Positions 38,316 to 48,187 of a stretch of DNA of 63,996 nucleotides are shown here, in pieces. The notes below the pieces were generated by a model. It made no database searches. It was not told the origin of the DNA and saw nothing but the letters and a program-made list of their open reading frames with translations. Numbering within the stretch: position 1 is the stretch's first letter; each line of letters starts with the position of its first letter. Position numbers and translations under genes: made by a program. Origin of the DNA: Bacteroidales bacterium UBA5762 (lineage in GTDB: Bacteria > Bacteroidota > Bacteroidia > Bacteroidales > TTA-H9); contig DIEY01000007.1 in the NCBI GenBank assembly GCA_002418865.1, positions 20,148 through 84,143 on the forward strand, read 5' to 3'.

Positions 38316-40592
38316 TCAATATAAAACGTCCTCATTCCTATATCCTGGATTGGGTAAATACCAGTCAGTATATTCCGTACCTGACGATTGAGCCCAGTCG
38401 TCGAAATAATTATATCCATTTAATATATCCTCTTTCTCAAGCATCCAGTCGAAAGAGTAAGGTATATCTATTCCCCAAGGTAAATTATTTGCAGTCCTGA
38501 AATATTTGCCTTCCCCAGAATTACTTGCATCTTCATAAGTACCCAACAAGGTATTATACATCAATGAAGTTGGAAAATGATCCACCAAATGAATTTCGTG
38601 ACCTCTATCCATTTGTCTTATCAGGAAAGGATTGAAAGGAGGTGTACCCACTACTGACACCTCTTGTGCCTGAGCTAATTGAAGAGTAACAACAACTGTA
38701 TCAGCCGTACCTGTTTGTTCATTATGAACTGTATTAAACATGCTCCCTCCAACACGATGAATCACATTTTCTGCATTATCCCATGCAATTACAACAGCCT
38801 TTTCCTGATTAGCCTCCAAACCATTTGAAGCTAAAGTAATATAATTGTTCTCAAGGTGAGTACCTGTAACTGAGGCCACCATATTGGGTGTCAAACCATC
38901 AATCTGGAAACCAAAACCATTTTGGAAACCTGCTCCTATGGCTTTTACATGAAACTTAGATATGATGTCCACTACTTTATTTTGAGCATTAGTAACAATG
39001 GTAAAGTGATAATAGGTAACAAGATCATTAAAATCATAGTCTCCCGTTGATGGCCAAAGATCTTCAAAAGCTAAGCTTCCCCAAGTATTTTCATTGGGGT
39101 AATAAGTATTGAAGGAGCGGGTGGGATCGGTAGGATATTCGTCCATTTCGTCGGGAACCCCATCTCCATCGGTGTCGGTTATGGGAGGATTGCCAATGCC
39201 TTCTGGATTGCATGGGCCAATAGGAATATAATTAGTGATGTTCTCCCAACTTACTAAAGTAGCACCATTTACGAAGACAGTATGCGATGTCGTAACTGTA
39301 CCATCATAGTCAGCAAATTCGATTGCTCCACTAACTGTTGTATTACTATTAAAAACACTATTACCGGCTACTTTTATAGAATTCAATGTTCCCTCTCCTA
39401 TAGTATTTCCTTTATTGGCAGTGAAATTCTGACCAATAGATAATAAACTTTGGTCTTGAAGAACTAAATTTGAAGTGGAGTTTAATGTAAAATTATGATC
39501 TACTTTTATATAAGCATTGTTATTGGTAAATGTTGAGCCATTTATTGTTAAATTGCCATGAGTGATAATTTGACAAGTATTCGTAACAACTTCACCAGAA
39601 TTGAAAGTTATATTCCCGTCAACTTCAATTTTTCCACTGTTGTTTATATTCTTATTGCTTTCTAAGTTATTTGCAATATTCAAAGTTCCAATATTAATAA
39701 GGCCATTACCGTTATTGGTATAATTGCCTGAAACATTCATTGTTCCGCTATTTTCGACTAAGCCATTAGGAGCAAAATTGGAATTAATATTAAAGTTATT
39801 GCTGTATGACATAACTTTTGCGTTGTTCGTATTCAGATTCAAAGTACCAACATTCACTAAAGTATTAGAATAGGCCTCGAGAATTCCTCCATTTTCTAAA
39901 ATAAGGGTTGTTGAAGTAAGGCTTCCACTTCCAGTGACTATTACTTTACAGTTACCTCCCGAAACAATAAGCTGTGGAATACTTGCGGTACCGCAGATTT
40001 TTAATGTACCTCCACCATCCCATGATTCGAATGAGATGGATCCATTAAAGTTATCAGTAATGCAAAATGTTTTGCCTCCATTGATAGTGTAACTACCGCT
40101 ACCTGAAATAGTTTGGTCACAGTCAGTGCTACAATCGGGCTCCACAACAAGCGAGGATTTCAGGTTGCCATATTTTAGAGCCGCGGTAAAAGTATAATTG
40201 ACTTTATTTCCCGAGATAGGAATGTTGACGAGTTGAACCATTCCGTTAGCATCCTTGTATTCGGCATATATTTCAGCTATACGCGTTGGTATTTTAAGGA
40301 GGGTAGTGAAATTAAGCCCATTGCCCACTGCTCCACTGGCTATTATCTGGCCGTTATCAGCAGGGTTGCCGTCGTAAACTGTTATTTTTGCCAGAGTGCT
40401 GGCCGAAGGCATAGAACTGCTAAAATTAAGCTCTATGTCACGAGCAGTTTCCCATTTAAAATCTGGCGAAACCTGAAGATCTTTCATATTTTGTACCTGT
40501 GAGGGAGGCGGTACTTCATCTTTCTGGCAGGCTGTAAAGGTTAAAGCCACAACTGAAAGAAGAATAAGCGATAAAAAATTTCTTGTTTTCAT
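38316..40592 (-). CDS. LruC-domain lipoprotein
   Basis: A 758-residue surface protein. The N-terminus is a lipoprotein signal with Cys22 in TFTACQ. The middle (about 140-440) is Asn- and Gly-rich with repeated short strands (NNGNGLINIGTLNIANN), likely a beta-helix or beta-solenoid. A Ca-binding thrombospondin-type segment (DTDGDGVPDEMDEYP) leads into the LruC domain (about 480-750), with the hallmark DYDFNDLVTYYHF. LruC-domain proteins are secreted or surface exposed in Bacteroidota and Leptospira. The function is unknown; an adhesive or envelope role is likely. A strong terminator follows it. Confidence 0.82.
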   Translation of the reverse strand: MKTRNFLSLILLSVVALTFTACQKDEVPPPSQVQNMKDLQVSPDFKWETARDIELNFSSSMPSASTLAKITVYDGNPADNGQIIASGAVGNGLNFTTLLKIPTRIAEIYAEYKDANGMVQLVNIPISGNKVNYTFTAALKYGNLKSSLVVEPDCSTDCDQTISGSGSYTINGGKTFCITDNFNGSISFESWDGGGTLKICGTASIPQLIVSGGNCKVIVTGSGSLTSTTLILENGGILEAYSNTLVNVGTLNLNTNNAKVMSYSNNFNINSNFAPNGLVENSGTMNVSGNYTNNGNGLINIGTLNIANNLESNKNINNSGKIEVDGNITFNSGEVVTNTCQIITHGNLTINGSTFTNNNAYIKVDHNFTLNSTSNLVLQDQSLLSIGQNFTANKGNTIGEGTLNSIKVAGNSVFNSNTTVSGAIEFADYDGTVTTSHTVFVNGATLVSWENITNYIPIGPCNPEGIGNPPITDTDGDGVPDEMDEYPTDPTRSFNTYYPNENTWGSLAFEDLWPSTGDYDFNDLVTYYHFTIVTNAQNKVVDIISKFHVKAIGAGFQNGFGFQIDGLTPNMVASVTGTHLENNYITLASNGLEANQEKAVVIAWDNAENVIHRVGGSMFNTVHNEQTGTADTVVVTLQLAQAQEVSVVGTPPFNPFLIRQMDRGHEIHLVDHFPTSLMYNTLLGTYEDASNSGEGKYFRTANNLPWGIDIPYSFDWMLEKEDILNGYNYFDDWAQSSGTEYTDWYLPNPGYRNEDVLY

Positions 40593-40836
40593 AGTTAATA
40601 AATTGTGCTAAAAGTTTAAAAACGTTTTCAATTCATCTCTTATAAGGCATAAGTTATACCAAAGAGCATATTTAAAGTATAATGCATCTTATTTGTTCAT
40701 ATACAGACAATTGGTGATGTAAAGTTAAGAAAAATTTCTGTATATTTTTCTAAAATTTGGAATATCTAATTTCAAAATGAACAGAAAGAAGGGTTAGAAA
40801 TTCTTCTTGAGGGTGTTCAAAAAGAGAGTAGATGAA

Positions 40837-40866
40837 TAAAAAAACACACCTTTTCACTGGTGTGTT
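40837..40866 (-). terminator. Rho-independent terminator of tRNA-Arg
   Basis: Minus-strand stem AACACACC/GGTGTGTT (40843-40866, 8-base loop) followed by a run of T. It begins two bases after the tRNA CCA end. Confidence 0.85.
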
Positions 40867-40867
40867 C

Positions 40868-40944
40868 TGGTGACTCCGGCAGGATTCAAACCTGCAACCT
40901 TCTGATCCGTAGTCAGATGCTCTATTCAGTTAAGCTACGGAGCC
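40868..40944 (-). tRNA. tRNA-Arg (anticodon ACG)
   Basis: Read on the minus strand: acceptor GGCTCCG pairs with CGGAGTC (one G-T pair), discriminator A, and CCA is encoded. The anticodon stem TCTGA/TCAGA frames a loop CTACGGA with anticodon ACG at the middle. The T arm GCAGGTTTGAATCCTGC is canonical. It is 77 bases long. The spacer of 412 bases between the LruC gene and RNase Z (40593-41004) otherwise holds only its promoter and terminator. Confidence 0.97.
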
Positions 40945-40961
40945 TTTACATTTAAGCATTG

Positions 40962-40969
40962 CAAAATTA
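40962..40969 (-). promoter_or_regulatory. Putative -7 box of tRNA-Arg
   Basis: On the minus strand TAATTTTG lies 17 bases upstream of the tRNA 5' end, fitting TAnnTTTG. No TTG is seen at the -33 distance. Confidence 0.5.
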
Positions 40970-41004
40970 CAAATTTTTAAAGATGTACTGAATTAGATAA
41001 AAAT

Positions 41005-41919
41005 TTATTTTCTTAAAGTGATAGTCATTCCATCTTCAGCCAAATCAGTTTCGGGAAAGATGTTACGAGCTTCGTTAATAAAGCTTGGAAGGTCGCGATA
41101 TCGAGAAGAGATGTGTCCTAACATAAGGCGTTTGGCCGATGCCATCTTCGCAATTGTAGCTGCTTGTATAGTTGTGCTATGTCCTTTTTCGGCTGCAAGT
41201 TCAACATTATCATGCATAAATGTAGCTTCGTGGTATAGCAGATCAACATTTTTTACCATTTCGGCTAAAGGCGGATAAAAAGCAGTATCTAAACAATAAG
41301 CGAACGAAAGTTGGGGTTCCAAAAAGGTAATTTCTTGGTTAGGTATAATTTGGCCATTGGGCATCACATAGTCTTCGCCTGACTTTATGCGGATAATATC
41401 GGTATAAGGTGGATGATAATTTTCTATAAATTGATGCGAGACTTTACGAGGGCGAACTTTTTCTTTAAGAAGAAAACCATAGGTTGGCAAGCGGTGTTGT
41501 AAAGGAAAGGCTGTAACAGTGAACTTTTCATCTTCACACACTTCCATGAAATGATCAGAATTTAAGGAATGAAAAATAGTAGAATAAGAGAGTTCTTTTA
41601 CACTCATTTCCATTTGAATTCTCAAAATCTCTTTCAGTGGCGGAGGACCATAAATATGAAGAGGATTTTTTCTATGATTAATATGAAAAGTAAAAAGCAA
41701 ACCTACCAAACCAAAAAAGTGATCTCCATGAAGATGAGAGATAAAAATATGTTGAATATTTGAAGATTTTATCTGGAATTTTTTCAGTTGTAATTGAGTT
41801 CCTTCTCCGCAATCGAAAAGACAAAGGGTTTGGTCGATGTTGGTTATTGTTGCGCTTAGTCCTCTTTCAAGTGAGGGTGTAGCAGCCCCTGTGCCGAGAA
41901 AAGTAACTGAAAATCCCAT
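41005..41919 (-). CDS. rnz: Ribonuclease Z
   Basis: A 304-residue metallo-beta-lactamase-fold nuclease. The metal motif is ISHLHGDHFFGL (His62, His64, Asp66, His67); FDCGEGTQLQL precedes it, and LSFAYCLDT and LLYHEATFM hold later ligands. The N-terminus GTGAATPSLERG is the family opening. It trims the 3' trailer of tRNA precursors in the cytosol. It lies beside tRNA-Arg by chance or convenience; no operon is implied, since the rpsA terminator lies upstream. Confidence 0.95.
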   Translation of the reverse strand: MGFSVTFLGTGAATPSLERGLSATITNIDQTLCLFDCGEGTQLQLKKFQIKSSNIQHIFISHLHGDHFFGLVGLLFTFHINHRKNPLHIYGPPPLKEILRIQMEMSVKELSYSTIFHSLNSDHFMEVCEDEKFTVTAFPLQHRLPTYGFLLKEKVRPRKVSHQFIENYHPPYTDIIRIKSGEDYVMPNGQIIPNQEITFLEPQLSFAYCLDTAFYPPLAEMVKNVDLLYHEATFMHDNVELAAEKGHSTTIQAATIAKMASAKRLMLGHISSRYRDLPSFINEARNIFPETDLAEDGMTITLRK

Positions 41920-41958
41920 AGCTAATTTTATTTTGGCTCTATCATTACGATTAAAAAT

Positions 41959-41991
41959 TCACCCAAACTCTCCGAAAGAAAGTTTGGGTGA
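41959..41991 (-). terminator. Rho-independent terminator of rpsA
   Basis: Stem TCACCCAAACT with a perfect 11-base complement and an 11-base loop, followed on the minus strand by ATTTTTAA. It lies 24 bases beyond the rpsA stop. Confidence 0.85.
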
Positions 41992-42014
41992 GATTGAATG
42001 TTTATTTTCTTCGA

Positions 42015-44300
42015 CTAATTCTTTCCAGGAATTTCGTCGGTAGGCTCTGAAGAATTATAATCTTCTTTCCCTTTGTCGACATTTTCTGTTATCTGTTCAT
42101 TAGCAGTTGCTTCTGTATTTGAAGTCAATTCTTGCTCACTTTGAGTTTCATTGATTGCTTCATTAGGAAATTCTAATGATGGATTATCAACAATTTTTAA
42201 TGAAGTAACATCCTCGGGTTGAGCAGAAGACTGTTCGGATATTTCCGTTTGAATTTTTTGTTCTGGGGATAATTCAGGAGTTTCATCCAATTCTGGCTGT
42301 TTAGATTTCTTAGATTTTTTCCGTTTGGAGAGAGTTTCTAATTTAGCTTTTTCTTCTTCCAGCATTTCTTCTTTTAGATTAGCTAAAGCTTCAATATCGC
42401 CTAAAGTATTCTTTTCGAGATTTTCTTTAATTTTTTTTAGAGAAGCTTTAGTGCTTTTAGGTGATTTTGGCTGTTTTTCAGTTTCTTTTGCTTCTTTAGC
42501 TTTTTCGGCAGCCTGAGCATCCTGATAAACTTTGCTGTGAGAAACCACAATTCGTTTATTTTCCTTCGAAAACTCGGTTACTTTTACGTCTAAGGTTTCA
42601 TCCAGCTTTGCTTCTTCTTGATTTTCCTTGATGGCCTGACGAGAAGGAAGGTAAGCTTCTACTCCGTAAGGTAAAGAAACCGTATAACCCTTATCCACTT
42701 TTTCGATAATGGTTCCCTTATGCACGGAACCTGGTGTGAAAATAGTTTCGAACACATCCCAAGGATTTTCTTCCAGTTGTTTATGTCCGAGGCTAAGACG
42801 ACGCGACTCAACATCCACATCTAAAACTACTACCTCAATTTGCTCGCCGATTTTAGTAAACTCGGCTGGATGTTTAATTTTTTTCGACCATGACAAGTCG
42901 CTGATGTGAATAAGACCATCGACGCCTTCTTCGAGTTCAACAAAAATTCCAAAGTTAGTAAAGTTGCGTACAGTAGCAACATGTCGCGAATTGATGGGAT
43001 ATTTTTCCTTAATATTGATCCATGGATCGGGTATAAGCTGTTTAATGCCCAACGACATTTTTCTTTGTTCTCTATCGAGGCTTAAGATAACGGCTTCAAC
43101 TTCATCTCCAACTTTCATGAAATCATGGGCAGTACGCAAATGTTGCGACCACGACATTTCAGAAACATGAATCAAACCCTCAACTCCGGGTGCAATTTCG
43201 ATAAATGCACCATAATCGGCAATGACAACCACCTTGCCTTTCACCTTATCACCTACCTTGAGGTTAGGATCTAAAGAATCCCATGGATGAGGTGTGAGTT
43301 GTTTCAAACCAAGAGCAATTCTTTTTTTATTATCATCAAAATCAAGAATGACTACTTTGATCTTTTCGTCGAGTTGAACCACTTCTTCGGGATGATTTAT
43401 TCTACCCCACGAAAGGTCGGTAATATGGATGAGGCCATCAACACCACCCAGATCGATAAAAACACCATAAGTTGTAATATTCTTGACTGTTCCTTCTAAA
43501 ATTTGACCCTTTTCGAGTTTTGAAATAATTTCGGCTTTCTGAGCTTCGAGCTCATCTTCAATGAGGGCTTTATGCGAAACAACAACATTCTTGTATTCTT
43601 GATTAATCTTTACCACTTTGAATTCCATCACCTTATCTACAAATATATCGTAATCGCGAATAGGTTTTACGTCGATTTGTGAGCCAGGCAAAAAGGCTTC
43701 AATTCCGAATACATCAACAATTAAACCTCCTTTGGTACGACATTTAACATAGCCTTTAATAATTTCTTGATTATCGTAAGCTTGGTTTACACGTTCCCAA
43801 GCACGTAAAAGACGAGCCTTTTTATGCGAAAGTATAAGCTGACCTGTGCTGTCTTCTTGATTCTCGACATAAACTTCAACTTTATCGCCAACTTTAAGAT
43901 CTGGGTTATAGCGAAACTCAGATAAAGGAATTACAGCATCTGATTTAAATCCAATATTTACAACTACTTCACGAGGATTCATCGCTACTATCGTGCCCTC
44001 TACTACTTCCTGTTCAGCAACCGTGCTAAAAGTTTCTCCATAAAGCTGCTGCAGACGCTCGAGTTCTTCTTTTTTGTAATTGGCTTTTTTACCCGTGTCT
44101 GCCCAATCAAAATCTTCAATAGGAAGTGGTTTTTGCTTTTTCTCTACTCTTGTAGGTTTTGACTTAACAATTTCATTATCAACCACATTTTCAGGGAAAG
44201 TCTTTTGTTCGCTCTCTTCTTTTGTTAGAGTTTCATCCTGTGAAACAGTTTCAGGTGATGTTGGTATGCCATTTTCGGCATTCTCTTCAAATTCAGTCAT
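42015..44300 (-). CDS. rpsA: 30S ribosomal protein S1
   Basis: A 761-residue protein with six S1 (OB-fold) domains: about 100-170, 185-255, 268-340, 355-425, 440-510 and 525-595. Each shows the S1 pattern, for example ITTYGVFIDLGGVDGLIHITDLSWGR. The N-terminal 95 residues and the last 160 are Glu/Lys-rich low complexity, longer than in E. coli S1 (557) but in line with Bacteroidota S1. It binds mRNA and helps initiation in leaders lacking Shine-Dalgarno sequences, as expected in this phylum. The leader holds an inverted repeat at 44315-44358 and a -7 box at 44400. Confidence 0.95.
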   Translation of the reverse strand: MTEFEENAENGIPTSPETVSQDETLTKEESEQKTFPENVVDNEIVKSKPTRVEKKQKPLPIEDFDWADTGKKANYKKEELERLQQLYGETFSTVAEQEVVEGTIVAMNPREVVVNIGFKSDAVIPLSEFRYNPDLKVGDKVEVYVENQEDSTGQLILSHKKARLLRAWERVNQAYDNQEIIKGYVKCRTKGGLIVDVFGIEAFLPGSQIDVKPIRDYDIFVDKVMEFKVVKINQEYKNVVVSHKALIEDELEAQKAEIISKLEKGQILEGTVKNITTYGVFIDLGGVDGLIHITDLSWGRINHPEEVVQLDEKIKVVILDFDDNKKRIALGLKQLTPHPWDSLDPNLKVGDKVKGKVVVIADYGAFIEIAPGVEGLIHVSEMSWSQHLRTAHDFMKVGDEVEAVILSLDREQRKMSLGIKQLIPDPWINIKEKYPINSRHVATVRNFTNFGIFVELEEGVDGLIHISDLSWSKKIKHPAEFTKIGEQIEVVVLDVDVESRRLSLGHKQLEENPWDVFETIFTPGSVHKGTIIEKVDKGYTVSLPYGVEAYLPSRQAIKENQEEAKLDETLDVKVTEFSKENKRIVVSHSKVYQDAQAAEKAKEAKETEKQPKSPKSTKASLKKIKENLEKNTLGDIEALANLKEEMLEEEKAKLETLSKRKKSKKSKQPELDETPELSPEQKIQTEISEQSSAQPEDVTSLKIVDNPSLEFPNEAINETQSEQELTSNTEATANEQITENVDKGKEDYNSSEPTDEIPGKN

Positions 44301-44314
44301 TCAAATTTTATTGT

Positions 44315-44358
44315 GGTTAAACCGATTTTACCCTCCGGATGGATAAACCTTTTTAACC
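44315..44358 (-). repeat. Inverted repeat in the rpsA leader
   Basis: GGTTAAA (44315-44321) and TTTAACC (44352-44358) can pair around a 30-base loop that starts 15 bases before the rpsA ATG. A structured leader would fit the known autogenous control of S1 in other bacteria, but only seven pairs are perfect. Confidence 0.35.
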
Positions 44359-44399
44359 GGGTTAGACATATTTCTTTTACTTCTTCCGGAAAGAAGCTG

Positions 44400-44407
44400 C
44401 AAAATTA
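44400..44407 (-). promoter_or_regulatory. Putative -7 box of rpsA
   Basis: TAATTTTG on the minus strand, 100 bases upstream of the rpsA ATG, fits TAnnTTTG. The -33 position has TTTC rather than TTTG at about the right distance. Confidence 0.45.
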
Positions 44408-44588
44408 GACATTTTTCTTGAAATTAATTAATTAAGGGCCTATTATGAAATGAAGTTTACTTTTGCTTGAGAAAATTATGTCCTGAGTCCCTATCCATTG
44501 TGTATTAAAGAAAGGCAAAGGATAATTGAGATAATATTTGTAAATTTTTTCGTTTCTAAATATTGGCCGTATAAAATTCTATTAAAGA

Positions 44589-46025
44589 ATGAAATTCATT
44601 TCTCACCCACTGTTTGTTCTTCCCGTTTTCATCATCTTTGGTTTAGTTTCGTTTTATTCATGTACTAAAGACGAACTCTCGACGGATCCCTCCTATCAAT
44701 TGACATTTTCTAACGATTCAATCATTTTCGATACGGTTTTTACTACTATTGGTTCTGTAACGCAAGAACTTAGGATTTATAATAAAAATAACGAGAAGAT
44801 AAAGATTAGTTCCATAAGGCTTGCTGGAGCTGAAGAATCGGCCTATAGTCTAAACATAAATGGCCATAATACTTGGATAAAAAATAATGTAGAGCTCGAA
44901 AAAGAGGATAGTCTTTATATTTTTGTTCGTGTACGGATTAATCCAAACGATAAAAATTCTCCTTTTCTGGTAAGCGATTCTATTGAATTTTTGACAAATG
45001 GCAACTATCAATATGTCAAACTTATAGCTTACGGTCAAAATGCCTATTATCACACTCCCAAATATTTCCCAGCCGATGAGCCAGCTTATTCAATCATAGA
45101 CTGTTCGCATCCATGGACAAACGACAAACCACACTTGATCTATGGATGGGCTATTGTAGATTCGGCTTCTACTCTCGTTATCGAAGCTGGAACGAGAGTT
45201 TACTTTCATTATGGGGCAAGATTGTTAGTAAAAAATGGTGGCAACTTGCAGGTAAACGGTGAAGCCGAAAACAAAGTAATTTTCAGAAACGATCGTCTTG
45301 ATCCATTTTATAAGGATTTATCAGGACAATGGGAAGGAATTTATATTGCTGACGGGAATGGAGAAAATTTTATACATCATGCAGAGATTTTGAATGCTAC
45401 AACAGGAATCCGCATCGGGCAGAATAAAAGTAGCGAAGGAACCCCATTTGTAATTACAGATACACGAATTGGCAACATGAAAATTGGTGGATTATGGGCA
45501 AATGATTGTCAATTATATTCAGTGAATTGTGCCATAGAAAATTGCGGTTCGTATGCAATTCAACTCGAAGGCGGTACATATGAATTTATTCATTTGTCAA
45601 TTGGCAATTTCTGGTCATCGAGCATTCGCACCTCTCCTTCCCTATTGCTATCCGATTATTACTTAGATGGTGAAAATCAGATAAATATAGAAGCTACAAG
45701 TTTTAAATTTACCAATTGTATCATTTATGGAAATCAATACGACGAGATCTATTTAGACAAAGGGAATCAAAATTCGGAGTATTCTTATTCCTTTGATCAT
45801 TGTTTACTCAAAACAACTCTTAACACAGCTGATGAAAACATATTTTCTTCCTGTCTTATCAATATCGATCCACTGTTTAAGGATATAGAAAAGCCCCAAC
45901 TCGAACTCGACAGTTTATCACCTGCACTTCATTCAGGGAAAGCCGTTGGGGTTATGCAGGATATTTTAGGTCGGCAGCGTAATATGCAGTATCCGGCCTT
46001 GGGCGCTTATGAACCAAATTATTAA
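44589..46025 (+). CDS. Right-handed beta-helix lipoprotein
   Basis: A 478-residue protein. The signal ends in the lipobox VSFYSC with Cys25, followed by TKDE. Residues 35-160 look like an immunoglobulin-like domain (FDTVFTTIGSVTQELRIYN). The C-terminal two thirds show parallel beta-helix repeats (GTRVYFHYGARLLVKNGGNLQVNG; GIRIGQNKSS; NCAIENCGSYAIQLEGG). The family is common and uncharacterised in Bacteroidota; it is a likely envelope-surface protein. It is a single gene on the plus strand. Confidence 0.78.
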   Translation: MKFISHPLFVLPVFIIFGLVSFYSCTKDELSTDPSYQLTFSNDSIIFDTVFTTIGSVTQELRIYNKNNEKIKISSIRLAGAEESAYSLNINGHNTWIKNNVELEKEDSLYIFVRVRINPNDKNSPFLVSDSIEFLTNGNYQYVKLIAYGQNAYYHTPKYFPADEPAYSIIDCSHPWTNDKPHLIYGWAIVDSASTLVIEAGTRVYFHYGARLLVKNGGNLQVNGEAENKVIFRNDRLDPFYKDLSGQWEGIYIADGNGENFIHHAEILNATTGIRIGQNKSSEGTPFVITDTRIGNMKIGGLWANDCQLYSVNCAIENCGSYAIQLEGGTYEFIHLSIGNFWSSSIRTSPSLLLSDYYLDGENQINIEATSFKFTNCIIYGNQYDEIYLDKGNQNSEYSYSFDHCLLKTTLNTADENIFSSCLINIDPLFKDIEKPQLELDSLSPALHSGKAVGVMQDILGRQRNMQYPALGAYEPNY

Positions 46026-46367
46026 CAACAGGCAAAAGGCTACAGCCAATTCACATTTAGGCATTTTTGGTTTTTTCTTACGCACATGCCATGATGAAAA
46101 ACCCATAGAGCTAAAATTGGGGACAACCTCTTACAACAAAACCGTCATAGCCTAATTGGCCTAAACAGAAACACTTCACTATTTGCATGGAATGATTGAG
46201 AAAGGCAATTATCATTCTTCAAACAAACAAATAAAAATATTGAATACCTTGATGAAATTAAGGTTTGACGTACAATAAGCTTACCTTTCGCATTCAGCAC
46301 ATTGGCAGGATGCTCTAAAAACAAAACCCAAGCAAAATCTTGTAAACAGTCTAAAATTTTCGAAGGA
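46026..46367. other. Non-coding spacer, 342 bases, between convergent genes
   Basis: It lies between the beta-helix lipoprotein and the argS stop. I see no terminator with a clean stem and T-run. A 100-residue open frame on the minus strand (46145-46447) runs into argS out of frame and has no recognisable family, so I do not annotate it. Confidence 0.4.
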
Positions 46368-48146
46368 TTACATTTGTTCGGGAACTTCAATTCCCAAAAG
46401 ATGCATGCTAATGCGAATAACCTGAACCGTAAATTGAGACAATGCAAGGCGAGTTAGCATACGTTGTTCATCGGGTTCGTGTAATATGCTCAAATTATGA
46501 TAGAATTGATTGTAAGTTCGGGCTAACTCATAGGCAAAATTGGCTATCTGTGAGGGATCAAGTCCTTTAGCAGACTGTTCAATGACAAAAGGGAATTCGT
46601 ATAAAAGCTTAAGGATTTCTTTTTCTTCCTTCAACAAATTTATTTTCTCAGTAGGAGAAAATGACCATTGATTGGCTTTTCGGAGCACAGAACGAATACG
46701 AGCATGAGTATATTGGATAAAAGGTCCGGTATTCCCATCAAAGTCGATAGATTCGGCTGGATTAAATAAAATATTTTTTTTGGGATCTACTTTCAGGATA
46801 AAATATTTCAAAGCAGCCAGGCCAATCATGCTAAAGAGTTTTTGAGCTTCGTTTTCGCCGAGATCGGATGTTTTCCCCAGTTCGAGGGTAATTTCTCGGG
46901 CAGTTGATACCATTTCATCGATCAAATCATCGGCATCTACCACTGTACCCTCGCGAGATTTCATTTTACCTTCGGGCAAATCGACCATTCCGTAAGAAAG
47001 ATGGAAGATTTTGTCGGCGTAAGCCTTACCAAGCCGCTGAAGAATATGTTGTAAAACTTCGAAGTGATAATTTTGTTCGTTGCCAACTACATAAATCATT
47101 TTTTGAGGAGAAAATTCCTGATAACGCAATTCGGCGCAGCCAAGGTCCTGGGTAATATAAACCGAAGTACCATCCGAACGCAAGAGTAACTTCTGATCTA
47201 AATTATCTGAGGTTAAATCTACCCAAATCGAACCATCTTCTTTTTGATAAAAAATGCCAGCTTTAAGTCCTTCTTCCACAATTTTCTTTCCTATTGAATA
47301 GGTATCTGATTCATAATAAATTTTATCGAAGGATATACCCAGACGTTTATAAGTTTCATTGAAGCCTTCATAAACCCAAGAGTTCATCATTTCCCAGAGA
47401 GAAAGTGTTTCTGCATCACCAGCTTCCCACTTACGTAACATTTCTTGTGCTTCGAGGATTAGAGATGCTGAACGTAAAGCCGTTTCTTCATCCAAACCAT
47501 TAGCCTTCAGCTGACTAACTTCCTCTTGATATTTTTTTTCGAAAAGAACATAATATTTACCCACCAGATGATCACCCTTAATGCCGATGGATTCAGGAGT
47601 TTCGCCATTACCCCATTTTTTCCATGCTAGCATGGATTTGCAAATATGAATACCACGATCGTTTACAAGGTTCACTTTTACCACCGACAAACCCGTTGCC
47701 TTAAGTATCTCTGAAAGGGAGTGCCCCAAAAGATTGTTGCGAATATGACCAAGATGAAGAGGTTTATTAGTATTGGGTGATGAGAATTCGATCAATATAG
47801 GTGGTTGGCCTTCTTTCAGAGATTTCAAACCAAAATTGAGGTTTTGATAATTCTTAAAGAGAAAATCTATCCAGAATTCATCTTTCAAGATAATATTGAG
47901 ATAACCCTTGATAACGTTGAAGCTTTCGACTTGGGGAAGAGCATTTTGGAGCCATTGGCCAATTTCATGTGCAGTAAGTTCGGGTGACTTTTTCGAAATT
48001 TTCGTGAAAGGAAATACCACTACAGTGTAATCTCCATTATAATCTTTCTTTGTTTTATTGATGGAGACCTGTTCGGATTCGATAAAATGCCCATAAAGTT
48101 CATTTACAGCCAAAGCTGTTTTTTGTGCAAGTAGTTGAGCAAACAT
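46368..48146 (-). CDS. argS: Arginyl-tRNA synthetase
   Basis: A 592-residue class I synthetase. The HIGH motif is HLGH (131-134) within SSPNTNKPLHLGHIRNNLLG, preceded by the N-terminal tRNA D-loop-binding domain (1-100). The KMSK-like region is GKMKSREG. The DALR anticodon-binding domain closes the protein, with FIQYTHARIRSVLRKA before it. It charges tRNA-Arg in the cytosol. Length fits the family (about 580-600). Confidence 0.96.
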   Translation of the reverse strand: MFAQLLAQKTALAVNELYGHFIESEQVSINKTKKDYNGDYTVVVFPFTKISKKSPELTAHEIGQWLQNALPQVESFNVIKGYLNIILKDEFWIDFLFKNYQNLNFGLKSLKEGQPPILIEFSSPNTNKPLHLGHIRNNLLGHSLSEILKATGLSVVKVNLVNDRGIHICKSMLAWKKWGNGETPESIGIKGDHLVGKYYVLFEKKYQEEVSQLKANGLDEETALRSASLILEAQEMLRKWEAGDAETLSLWEMMNSWVYEGFNETYKRLGISFDKIYYESDTYSIGKKIVEEGLKAGIFYQKEDGSIWVDLTSDNLDQKLLLRSDGTSVYITQDLGCAELRYQEFSPQKMIYVVGNEQNYHFEVLQHILQRLGKAYADKIFHLSYGMVDLPEGKMKSREGTVVDADDLIDEMVSTAREITLELGKTSDLGENEAQKLFSMIGLAALKYFILKVDPKKNILFNPAESIDFDGNTGPFIQYTHARIRSVLRKANQWSFSPTEKINLLKEEKEILKLLYEFPFVIEQSAKGLDPSQIANFAYELARTYNQFYHNLSILHEPDEQRMLTRLALSQFTVQVIRISMHLLGIEVPEQM

Positions 48147-48187
48147 GTATTTGGAAACTTAGGCTGGCAAAATTATGAATTTAGCCT

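Noticed and set aside
37975..38391. 138-residue open frame
   Set aside because: Its first 55 residues are a fragment of the decayed IS110 transposase; the rest runs through the LruC terminator into the LruC gene and is not a gene.
46145..46447. 100-residue open frame next to argS
   Set aside because: It overlaps the argS 3' end in another frame and has no recognisable motif.
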